Source: Ampelocalamus luodianensis (lineage: Eukaryota > Streptophyta > Magnoliopsida > Poales > Poaceae). From it: a stretch of DNA of 64,000 bases. Shown in pieces: positions 46,443 to 58,100 of this stretch. The position numbers and the translations under genes were made by a program. Under the pieces are notes generated by a model. It did no database searches and was not told where the DNA came from. It saw nothing but the letters and a program-made list of their open reading frames with translations. Position 1 is the stretch's first letter; every line of letters starts with the position of its first letter. The DNA is taken from the NCBI GenBank assembly GCA_036346255.1, contig CM070628.1:17437840-17501839 (forward strand). The letters are read 5' to 3'.

Positions 46443-46952
46443 TGGACCCGAGCTGGGGCCGAACCGCACGGTGGAGGTGAAAGGCGGCGGCGCCATGGGG
46501 CCGGGGAGGAGCTAAGGTCGCAGGCCGGGGATGTGCCGGAGAACCGGGCGCAGGGGCAGAGGAGCAGTGGAGGTGGAGGGAGGCGAGGAAGGGGGCTTGG
46601 CGCCACGGAGCAGAGCAGACAGGGCGGGATAGGGCGCCGGAGAAGGTGGAGCGAGTGTAGGCGGCGATGCGTCTCGATTTGGGAAGAGAGGGGAGAGAGA
46701 AAGGAGGGAAAAGAAAGGTGGTGGAGGGAGAGATTTAGTGAGGTGAGGTGGAGCCACGCTGGAGTGTGCTGGAGTGTCCACGTCACGGTCAACACTCCAC
46801 GTCATCGGTCAATTGCCAGTTTGGGTTGTTTTGGACCTGTTTGACACACTTAAATAGATTAGGTACTGGATTGGACACTTTCAAAGATGTTGGACCCAAG
46901 TGAACCCACCTGCCAAGTTTAAAAACCTACAGTGTACTTTACTCTTTACGAA

Positions 46953-47449
46953 AATTTCCTTTACAATCCTCTTTGACTTAAACATCTCCATCTCTTTCTC
47001 CTTTACCCACGGGATTATACAAACTCATTGGGTATACCCATTTTTATTTGGGTAGAAGTAATATCACTTTAAACGGGGTTGGGTAAAATTGGGTATATAT
47101 AGGTTTAACTTATCCATACCCTACCCAGTGGCAACTCTATACTGCGAGAGTACTCGAAAGAGTCCAGACTTGGGTGTGTGGAGTACTACATGATATGCTT
47201 TGCCTGGCCATAAACATTAACCAATCATGCTACGGATAGCATATGAAGGGCCGCGTGTCATCCTTACACCTTAAATGACGAGAGATGGATGCTGGAGACG
47301 CTGGAGTGGTTAAGAATGACTAACAAGGGATTTTCTGAAATTTTTACGAGAATTGAACCGTTTCTTCTAAAATTCGTATGTTCCAAATATACATGTATTC
47401 TACATAGGCGATACGCTAGCCAGAGAGACAGCCATAGAGGTCACTTTGG
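46953..47449. other. Spacer, no gene seen
   Basis: This begins with the continuation of the ~168-bp repeat unit, then AT-rich sequence with a gggtata-rich patch near 47030-47110. Confidence 0.45.
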
Positions 47450-47689
47450 AAAATAATCCTATAGGACCTGGTTTACAACTCCATTGATGTGGATTAACTC
47501 TATCATGTGACACGTGTCTTTTTACGAATCTCAAAGCGCACAGTCTCATAAATAACTGATGTGAATTTTCACGAATTGAATACTGAAAGCTAACACATCA
47601 CACTTTGAGATTCGCGAAAGGACACATGTCATATTGTGGAGTTGATCCACATCAATGGAGTTATGGACCAGATCCTATAAGATTATTTT
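47450..47689. mobile_element. MITE with ~90-bp terminal inverted repeats
   Basis: The left arm (aaaataatcctataggacct, then actccattgatgtggat, then cgaatctcaaag) is mirrored by the right arm ending ctataagattatttt. Only about 60 bp lie between the arms. There is no coding capacity. A target duplication could not be fixed. Confidence 0.82.
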
Positions 47690-50260
47690 TCGACTACTTT
47701 GATGCAGTGCAGTAATTGCAACCGTTGTGGAGAGGGGAACCGCAGGGCGGAGGTTCAGGAAGGCGGGGAGGGGCAGCCGTTGAAGCATGGAGGTGAGGAC
47801 GGTGGGAAATGGTAAAACACTGTACCTAGAGAGAGAGAGGGAGGCGTACGGGACGATGAGAACGAGCCCAGTTGAAAACGTTGCCAAAAGCCGGCCGTAG
47901 AAGAGCGTTGTACCTGAGAATCAGCGACTTTCTCCTCCGGATGGAGATGGGGTGGGTGATAGGGCCATAGGGGTGGTGGTCGCACGTTAGTCCGGTAGAT
48001 TTTAGCAGGCACCATTGCCGAGCTCTGTTCCATCCTTTCAAGGCTTCAACGGGTAGTAAAAAGCCTAAAGCCTCTCGTCCGGCCATGATTCTCACTTGGA
48101 AAAGTCACCGCATGTCATGCCGCTTTTTACAGCAGCAGGTGGGGTGGGGGTGCGCAGATGCGCGGATGGGAGCAACGGCGAGGTAAAAAGAGGCAGCGGG
48201 GGAATCGGTCTCTTGGTACCAGGACAGTAAAGTTTTTTGGTTTCATCTGTTGCTCTTGGAGTGTTTTGCATCGGATGACAACGCTGACGCTGCTGCTTGC
48301 TTAGTTGCTTTAGGATGATATTTGCCGTTCGTGGAACATGGCACTTGAGCCCCGAAGCTATCTCGTGATTTTGAGCTCACTTCTTGGATTAGGTTTGCTC
48401 GTTTGCATGGGCTCATGAGATTTACCACAACGCCCCCAAAAAAGCAGCTTTATCCAATGACGATCCAGTCGACTCTTGAATGCCCATAATTAGTTATGCT
48501 CTTTTACCTTTGTGGATAGTAGAGTTTTTCTTCTTTCCGGGGAAAAGAAGCGCATAGGCATAGCCTCCCCTCTCCGAAAAGCCTCCATCCGCTGAAAAGG
48601 CTCTCAGGGCAACAGTTTGACCGGCATGTCAGAAAGAACACACGGATACCGTAAAAGACTGTACATTACGCTTTTCCAATACTGTTAACATTTTTTACTC
48701 GCTCACTCTATCCAGTATCCACAACCATGTCTGGTAGAATCCAGAGCACTGCCTGCAAACATTCTTTTATTTCCACTTCAATGCGAAGTCCAAACGTGTA
48801 CTCCTAGATGATACGAACAGGGGGCGGAGAGCTGTTGGGGGCAACATGGGCCGTTGCCTCTCCAGCCTAAATAATGTTTTTTTTATTAACTCTGATTATG
48901 CAGTAAGAATTTGACTCGTATACTACCTGGTCTATTTATATGACCACCCCTGCACCTCCCAAAGCCCATTGAGCTCATCCCATCCATGGATGAGGCCATC
49001 ATCCCGTGACAACAGGATGCCAATCGTGAATCTCACAAATCACTGGCCTTTACTTGTTTTCTATAAAAGCAGGGTTTAACCTTGAAAAAAAAAAATCTCA
49101 ATCACTGACCTAATGCCCAAATCCATTTAGGTTTTGCTTTGGGTGTCGGCTTCCTGGTTTGCTGCTGCTTCTGGTGTTCTTCCCTAATCCCAACGACCCC
49201 AACTCTTTCTAGACCATGCTCGTTGCGTTGACTCATGAGGTGGCCGGCTATTAAGCGCCAAGCGAAAAGATGACTAGACGAGTCGCGGCTGCCAGCGGCC
49301 GACCATCGATCATCTACGACTGCACGAAGCTAGATCCTGGCTCGTGGTATCCGAGTCCTTCGTCACTCCATGTCTTAATCTTAATTGGGGAAATTTCTCA
49401 TCATGGATTTTGCACATAATTAATAAATTATTTTATACAAATTACAATATTAGATCAGTAGTGATAAGCTCTATGGTAAAGTAGTATTTCGATACATTTT
49501 CCTTTTGATTTAGAGTAGTATATACACATGTCTCGCTTAAAATATATGCTGTAAATTGTAACACAAATGTGGACAAGATTATTCTTGGAAGGCTAGAAAT
49601 TTTACCTTGTCTTTAAGCACTTGAATAGTTATGCATTTGCATTAGTCTTAGGACTTGGCCCCTTGAGATTTGAGCATGCTCAAGCTCCGCCACTGGGTAC
49701 TAACAGATTATCCATGGCTAAATTCTGATCAAATTAAAATGCTGGCAACGAAGAAAGAAGATAATACAAAGATAAGATTCAAAGGTGAATCTGCATATTG
49801 CAGGCTGGGCACGTTCTCGTGATCTTGCCGCGATGAATCCAAGAAACAAGGAACAAACAACCAATAGTGAACCACATGTATGAGCAGATCCGCCTACAAA
49901 GGATGTCCCCACTGTTACTGCAATATCAACTGCACATGCCGGATGTCCCCACGCAGCACGCAAGATAAGGTAAAAATCATAAAATCATGATGGATTCGAG
50001 AAAATATCTTGCCACATTCCTCCACTGAAACATCGACAATATGCCCCAGGTGTGAAAAAAACAAGGGTCAAGATTTGATTGTTTTTCGATCATGATTGTG
50101 TGTTAAGTGTACTTCTCGGTCCCATACCAGGAAAGAGATCCAAGAATAGCTCACATTTCCTTCAGAACAACATAACAGAGCTTACAAGAGTCGATCAAAT
50201 GTCCATCAACCACTCCAGATGTGATTTTTTTCTGAAAGAAATTGGGAAACAAACCAAGTA
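47690..50260. other. Intergenic region, no gene seen
   Basis: Minus-strand frames at 47826-48095 have no recognised domain. At 49683-49694, gctccgccactg is the reverse complement of a hAT-type end (cagtggcggagc), so an old element probably ends there; I did not find its partner end. The right end includes the SRP9 3' UTR. Confidence 0.45.
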
Positions 50261-53200
50261 CTACTGCCTCCTGCCCCGTCCTTTCTTTGATTGCTGTTGT
50301 TCTGCCTGTTCCTTCCCCGAAACATCACTTATATCAGCTGCACAGCGGAAAGGATTCCAAATTAGTGAAACAGTTTCGAACTTGATATACAATAACTGTA
50401 GCCCTGGAAAAAACAATGAAAAATACCATCAGGTCCATGAGTCATGAGAGCAAAAAAGATATTGTTCAGCTTTTCCATCTTCTTTGCATCCTGAGCTTGA
50501 TCTGTCTTAAACTTCAAGCACTGCAGTCAATACGTTCCAGTCAGCAAAGCAGGAGTGTTTTCTTTCAATCAAAGTTCATACTACATACAACTGACACAAG
50601 AATACTGGAACAGTTAACCATTAATAAAGGACAGCATGCAATATAAATTCGCTGCTACCGACGTAATAAAAACATTCATTGCAGGATGCCAACAGCATAT
50701 TTATAATTGAAAAAAAAAACAAATCCATTATGGTCTTTCAAGAAACAAGTGCCCACTCGCGTCTACAAGAAACAAAGCAGGAAACAATCTCTGTATTGTA
50801 CACATCCATCATGCAACCCAAGTTTAAGGTTCTGTTTTTCTTTACGATAAATGTTAGGAAATAAGGCCTACATTCCAGTGATGGTGCAGAGAGAGGGGGA
50901 GGGGGGGGGGGTTAAAATACAAGCTAATTGAAGCAATAATATCACTATGAACTATAAGTCAGCATATCTTAATGCATGACAACCATTCTGGATAATTACT
51001 CAGTTGAAGTAACACCAGTCACCAGACATGAGTGCTTTTGCTGCAAAACTTAACAGAGCATATTCAAGAGAACAGACAACCTCTCGGAGAAGCATATGGA
51101 ATTATGGATAGTCTTTCTAATAAACAAAAGGCCAAGAACAGTCATCTAAATTCATTTATTTAAGAAGGTGCCAGTACATTTCATATTGCAGAACTCGTCA
51201 AACAATATTTTCAAATCGAAATATTATTCCATGATCCTCTGTCAAACTTTCTTCCTAATACGGAAAACTGATCTCCAACAATGATATTAGAATGCAATTG
51301 TAAACAAAATAATATAGCTCTTAGTGCCAGTTATTTAACAGGTAACTGACTAGCACAAAAATTGGATATCCAGCCTTCACAGTACAAATTATCAGCTAAG
51401 CGAATTCTACTTCTATGAAACAATGGATATTACTGGTATGAAACCCAACGATGACATTGCATTGGCCTATAGATCAAAAGCACCCAGGAAAGCATGAAAG
51501 CATAATCACTAAGTAGCTTCACAATTTCTTAGTTAAGCACAACATAACATTGATACTTGCACACAAGGGATAGACAGTGATATTTTGCATGTATTATTTG
51601 CAAATATACACTGCTCTGAAGATGTCACGAAAAAAAGTGCCATCACCCCCAACATCCATATGAGGCTAACGTTAATACTGTTCATAATTTATAGAAGTTG
51701 TTAAAACTTATGGGTATGTTATGGGCCTCATGGCTCATGGGTGGGTTCTAATTCTAATGTCACCCCACCTTCTGCAGCATAATATTTTGCTCAGGGTGGT
51801 TGATAGATACAACTAAAAGTGACTTCCCTGTTGCAATCTACGCATGCCAGCCAAAATAGTTGCTAATCGTTAAGTGTTCTAACATTCTTGCTGTATAGCA
51901 TGAAATGAGTTCGCATAGCTAACAAGTGCCTAGCTAATAACTAGGAGCAGTCAAATTAATATTATATTTCAGATTGTCAGTCCCTTTGCATATATATACA
52001 CTAGTAACTTGTATGTGTGTTGAGCATCGCAAAGTTAGGTGCTGCATTATAGTGATAACAAATTGAGCATAATATGCAAGAAAAAGATCAGTCTCAAAGA
52101 ATAAACAGTCTGTGAATCCATTCGTCATTAATAACAACTCAGCTAGTTTTTTATAGACTGAAATGTTAGCTACATGAGTGCTACCAACATGATCACTATT
52201 ATAGGAGGAACTAATTCGATATTACAGTTCAGTCGAGAAAAGTGTGCAACGACACAACAGGAAAAAAAATCATTCAGTACCCAGTGGAGTAACTTTGGCC
52301 GTCGATCATCTAGATCGACCAGTGGCGGATCTACGTTGGGTCATGGGGGTACAGCTGTACCCCCAAAAATATTTGTTGGACTCTATCATGGTTGCTGTTT
52401 TCCTTTGCTCAGTTGATCATTGATAGCAGTACTTGTGACCTAGGTTGCCCAGATACCCCAATACAGATACGAATACACGATATGTCGATACCGCGATAAG
52501 TCATTTTCCTAGAAACACCGATACGGTGATACGTGTGTGTATATCATGGTTATTAAGGCGTCGCCTAAGCGGTAAAGCGCCGCCGGGGGGCAAGGCGTCG
52601 CCCCCGCCTTAGGCCTAAGGCGACGCGGGCCGGCTCTGCCGCTGAGGGAGGACCGGAGGAGGCGGCGTGGGCCGGAAACTCAGCCAGAGAGAGAAGGGGG
52701 AAGAGGAGAGGGCGAAGACTCACCCTAGAACCCTAAGCGGCGGCGCCTCCATTCCTTGCGCTCGGCCTGCAGCTCACGACGGATCGCTTTGCACGCCACC
52801 TCCTCTCAGATCCCGCCGTGCGCCTCCATCCTTGCGGCCCGGCCTCGGCACGGCGGATCGCCGCGCGCCGCCTCCCGGATCGCCGCGCGCAATGGATGGG
52901 AGAGCACGAGAGAGGGTTGGGCGAGAGCGAGGCATAGGGAGCGATGGGGAATGGATAAGGCAGTGGCTTCGGTCGAGTGAGACGAGTTGTGGTCGAGTGG
53001 TGTTGGGCCGCTGGGCTCAGTGGGAGTTGTGTTCGAGTGGTGTTGGGCCGGCCGCATGGGATCTTTCTTCCTCACCTTTCTTTTTCTTTTTCGTGTGTAG
53101 CATGGCGCGTGGAACGCCTGTCGCCTCGGCCACAGTATGGCGTCGCCTCAGCGTCCGAGCGGTGCTTCGGCGCCTTACCTCGCCTTAGCGCCTTAATAAG

Positions 53201-53602
53201 CTTGGTGTATATATATATATATATATATATGACGCCCGTTCCGTACTCCCGGGAGTATGTACTCCCACTTCGAATATACCATTTAAACGAATATATTATA
53301 CTTCTTTATCATTCTCAGTATACTTAAATACCAATTATAATATACTCCATCGTGACTTGATTGAAAATTTTCATTAGAACCCTTTATTTTTGCTATATAC
53401 CCTTTTTCACATATAAAAAGAAGTATGTACACAAATATTGCAATAAAAAGTGGACTTTCATGAATTCTTTCATGGAACTCACTTTGGTGTATCTTATAAT
53501 CATTATTGAAGTATACTCAAATAGATAAAGAGGTATCACCATACAATTCAAGTGGTATATGAGAAGTGGGAGTACGTACTCCCAGGAGTACAATACCATT
53601 TT

Positions 53603-53646
<44 letters not shown>

Positions 53647-55096
53647 AAAAATGCTATCTACTCCCAGGTGTAGTTACACCCACTAAATCCATCGTTCGCT
53701 TGTTCTAAGATTCGTGCAGCCTTTATAGCTATTCTAGGCGCATGCTAGCAAATAATATTTATAAACCCGATCCGCATCATACTAGTTGCTCCACGTATAC
53801 TCCTTGCTATTGGAGATTTTGGTGTAGATATTACGGGATATCAGAGAGATATTTGGACTAGTTGATTTGAGGATTTCCTTTGTGCGTGATTGGGTGAGTA
53901 GCTAGCGGCATGCCGTGATTCCGTGCTCGCATGTATCAAAAAAATCGCTGAGCTGATACTAGTTGCTCCACATATATTCCTGTTCATAAAGTGCAAATGC
54001 TCCCTAATTATATACTCCATAAGTACATTCGCTGTAATACTCTCATTCAAAAAGTGAACATACTTCCTCTCCATGTACATATACTCTCATTCGTAAAGTG
54101 CAGATACTATCAATGTACACGTACACTCCCATTCATAAAGTATATATATTCCCTTGTGTATACTACCTATACGTATTTTTAAGAGGACGAATACATACTC
54201 CTTTCGTGAAGTGTATACATACTCCTTTGAGGATCTTTATCGGCTTTGTTTTGCATGTACAGATGTACCAATCAACATACTCCATAAAGTACATTCGTAA
54301 GTGAAATACTCCTTACCAAATCCATGTACAGAGGTACTAATATACTATCATAGGTGTATATACTCCCAATTACATGTACTAACATACTCCGAGGTATACA
54401 TACTACCTAAGTACATGTACTAAAATACTCCTTACGTATACATACTACCTAAATACATGTACTAAAATACTCATGCGTACTACCTAATTACTAAATCCAT
54501 GTATACATACTACCTAAGTACATGTACTAAAATACTCCCATAGGAATTCCCAATTACCAAATCCATGTATACATACTACCTAAGTACATGTACTAAAATA
54601 CTCCCTTACATATACATACTATCTAAGTACATGTACTAAAATACTCCCATAGGAATTCACGGCAGGTAATCAATGGCATGCTCTATGGCACGTAATCAAC
54701 AATTGACTACCGATTATCATGCCGTAATGTTCTATGTCAACTAGGCAATTGTTGATTAACAATATCCACGGCAGGTAATCAATGGCTAACAGTATCTTCA
54801 ATGGCATCAGTATCCACGGCAGGTAATCCACGGCAGAAAACGTAATTGACTAACCAATGCCAACTTATACGGGAGTAGTTGCCAAATCAAAACTCAATTG
54901 CATAGTATCCAGGGTTGGATATTAATTTAATTTGATTATCTTTTGCAAAGCAATAAATTACGTAGTATCTTAGCGGGTTGCTAGCATCGTTATGGAGTGG
55001 TATCCACCCAATTAATCTAATCAAGCATGTGGTATCCGAGACGGATGGACGATGGATACAATAGAGTAACTACACTTGGGAGTAGCAAATAGGCAT

Positions 55097-55172
<76 letters not shown>

Positions 55173-58100
55173 ACATAAATTGATGAATTACAATCATCTA
55201 GGGTTCAACCTACTAGTGCAGAAATATAGAAGACGTCTAGGGTTTAGCCTACAACAATGCAATTGCAATCAAATTCCATGCGGTTGGTAAAAATTAAGAA
55301 ATTAAGAAAAAAGGCAAGTATAGAACCTATTTCTCATTGAACTATGGATCAAACCATATGTACTCCAGTTTCTTTCAGCGCAAGAAGATGATGTTGGCTG
55401 CCTAAGTAATTTTAATGTCAATTGCTTTGCTGTTTGCTTTGGGTCTAGATGGGCTCTATCCTCAATTGGGTCAAAGGAATTAAATCAACCTCCAAACAAA
55501 GAGAAATCAGCTAATTGTTGTTTGCTGAATAGATTGACCAAACGTTTCTGTGTCGAATAAGGGGTGTTTGGGTAGAGAGGTATCTGGGAAGTATCGGAGA
55601 AGTATCAAGAAGTATCGGGAATTATTTTCTTTTTGAAAAATAGGAAAATCACTGATACTTACAGGATACGTATCCGGCTGTATCGGGGCCGTATCCGTAT
55701 CTGATATATCTGATACCGATACGCCGATTTTGGGAAGTACCTGTGTAACGTAGCTTGCGGGCTGCGGCAAAGGTCATGGGTTCGACCCCATTCAAGCATG
55801 ACACCAGATTGTTTTTCCTAAACACATCTTTGTCGTGTTTTGCTTGTTAAATTCATTTTGAAGAATACTAGAATAAGATTTATGAGATAACTTTTGTTTT
55901 AGTACTATTTTTTATCCGCGCCTTTTAAACTCTAGAAATTTATCATTTGACAATCCAACGTCCTCTTAGCATACTACAAGTAATTTTCCCTAGCCCTATC
56001 ATTATTGAATACACTAACTGAAAATTTCCTATTGCTACTAATGGATCATATACACCCATTCAAAAAAATTTGGGCCCGCCGCTAGCGATGGCAAATGAAT
56101 TGTAGAATGTAGATATGACTCTTTTTTAAGTAACCAACGTTTAGATTATATTAACAGTATGTTTGGGCGGGAAAGATGATAGAAAGGGTAAATCCTAATT
56201 TAAAACTACTGCATTATATAGTATTATAGATATAACCACTATTTTTTCATGGAAGACTGATCTTCTCATTTCATTTGACATAGTCAGAATCACTAGTAAA
56301 GGGCAGAAGGTTCATCATAGTCACATATGAAATCCTACCCCATTCATTCAACCATAGGCCTCGTAATCATAGTACAAAAAAGGAATGTTTCTGTATTACA
56401 ATGTAGTTAAAAAAGCATTGGACAGTTTTTTTTGGGTGGAATTCTTACAGTGACACCTTTCTAATCAGAAAAGTAACAGAAGAGCACAAAAGCTAACAGC
56501 TAACTCAACCTTTCGTAGTTTCGTATTTTTGTCTCTTTGAACAGTCAGAGATCACAGATAACAAGAAGCATAGAATGCTTAGAAAATATGGATTAGAAAA
56601 TGTAGATAAGCTGGTGTTAATTCAGACCTTGGATGTCATATTTCACACCCAGCAGTCAGTAAATCTGATTTAAAAGTATAAATCAAGGAGAGCAGATATA
56701 TATTTAAGTTTTTCAAGTCAGCCGCATCAATACAAGAGGATTGAAACAATGCACACTAAACAAGTACTGCATTGGACAAAGCAAGTCAAGGAACTCAAAA
56801 GGCAAAAATGTTGACATTATGTAATAAGATTACATTTTAATAATGATGCACTAGATGGATTAGGAAAAAAAAACTCAACGAAGTCAATCCACAACCAAGC
56901 ATGCATCACTAATAACCAAAGCAGAAAACTAAACTAAAGCTTAATTAAGCAAGAATGAAAATAGACCAATCAATTCATGTAAGTTTCTTTTCTTCCATCT
57001 GAGTCAAGCATCTATTTAACTCAAATGTAACATGGTTGGCCTTTAAAATATACACTAAAAAGAGGCTTTCAAGGAAAAACAACAGCAAATGCCACATTTT
57101 GGAGATTCTGCAAGTGAAGTGCTTTCCGATGGTATGTACTTCTTAAATGTCCGAGCACAGGACACAATATCCTTTCATTGTCAACTCAACAGGTCATCAT
57201 AAGCTGACTAAGGTTTCTAATAGAATACTTATCCATTCGAATATTTCAGCTCAAAGTGAACCTTCCTTGAGAAACTATGACAATTTTCTGGGAACAGTAG
57301 TTATAATTTCTCAAATTGTAGGGCACAATTAGATGCACAACTATATGATTATATTTGATTCCACTGCAAATATGCCAGAGGGGTTACGTTCTATAATAGT
57401 GAAGTAACTAATATTACAAATAGCAGTATGGCACCGCACAACAAAGACACAGTTAATAGATAACAGCTGTTTGACATACTCATTACAGTTGCTTAATGTT
57501 TATAAACAATTTGTCAAATAAATCTGAAAATCTACTACTGATAAACATATCTGAATATCTGATGTCAGACAGATACTGAGTCCACTAAGATATAAGTTAT
57601 GATACGGACATGCGTGTTTAGAAGATGAAGTAATCTGTACGTATGTGAAGCTGCAGCACATAAGGATTCCCCAATAGAATAAAAATCTCTCAAGTTTCAC
57701 CTTAACAAAATAGTAGCCTTCTGCACTTAACTAATCACATAAAACAGTTCAAAGTTCATATATGATGCTATATGCAAAAAACTGAATAGTTTTTTAAACA
57801 AAACTGGCAGGACTGCAGGAGGACCGCCTGCTAATTCATTCAAAGGGATGGAACAAAAACTAACTAGTAGGCACAATAGTACTTTCTTCCTAAACAACAA
57901 TCATTTGCTTCAAGTAGAAAGGAAAGCGCACATGCCCAAATTCGGGTAATTATTATTGTGGAATAGTAATATTCACTAATGCCTGCTAGCCTTTTACACC
58001 TTTCAACAAATATCCCACGATCACTCAGATTTGGGGTATTTAAGCAGTCAATGCAGATGCAGTTAGCGTCTAACTATCTTTTCTGTACTTCAGAACAAGC

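Larger units (their letters stand above)
29547..46943. mobile_element. Pack-MULE carrying three gene fragments, split by a retrotransposon
   Basis: The ends begin gagtaaagtacactgtaggt and are inverted at 46943. A perfect 9-bp duplication, tttacgaaa, flanks both sides (29538-29546 and 46944-46952), as expected of Mutator-like elements. Without the Tat insertion (29618-45234) the unit is about 1.8 kb. Its TIRs, of about 180 bp, are the left TIR (29547-29617 joined to 45240-45345) and the right TIR (about 46750-46943). The interior carries pieces of an aspartyl protease (minus), MIS12 (plus) and amidophosphoribosyltransferase (plus). There is no transposase. Confidence 0.92.
53645..55098. mobile_element. 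(TA)n-flanked TIR element, 1.45 kb
   Basis: It lies exactly between (TA)n tracts 2 and 3. The left end ggaaaaatgctatctactcc, then caggtgtagttacaccca, is mirrored by the right end (reverse complement ggatgcctatttgctactcc, then caagtgtagttac). Both arms continue to atccatcgt. The terminal layout resembles the right end of the 374-bp neighbour (ggaaaatggtattgtactcc), so the two belong to one family. The interior holds tandem repeats and no recognisable protein. Confidence 0.75.
52440..55755. mobile_element. TIR element with gatacg-rich ends, in SRP9 intron 2
   Basis: The left end (from ctaggttgcccagatacc at about 52441) and right end (reverse complement from tacgttacacaggtacttcc at about 55755) are imperfect inverted repeats. 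Both are followed by many copies of the word gatacg/gatacc and by gattttcct/cattttcct. Subterminal repetition of a short word is typical of the transposase-binding ends of DNA transposons. No transposase is seen; the interior is filled with later insertions. Confidence 0.6.
52320..56084. mobile_element. Possible outer hAT-like element in SRP9 intron 2
   Basis: The left end cagtggcggatctacg and the right end tgggcccgccgcta (reverse complement tagcggcgggccca) have the form of grass hAT termini, as in the 9441-10410 element. The flanking bases agatcgac and gcgatggc do not form a clear duplication, so pairing of these two ends is uncertain. All the elements below from 52440 to 55755 would be nested inside it. 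Confidence 0.35.

Noticed and set aside
47826..48095. Minus-strand 89-codon frame
   Set aside because: No recognised motif and no promoter or splice signals.
52667..53188. 173-codon + strand frame, Arg/Pro/Ser-rich
   Set aside because: It lies inside a GC-rich inverted-repeat element, where open frames arise from composition alone.
55745..55800. tRNA-like B box (gggttcgacccc) suggesting a tRNA gene or SINE
   Set aside because: There is no acceptor stem, no convincing A box at the right distance and no poly-A/T tail. A single B-box-like word is not enough.
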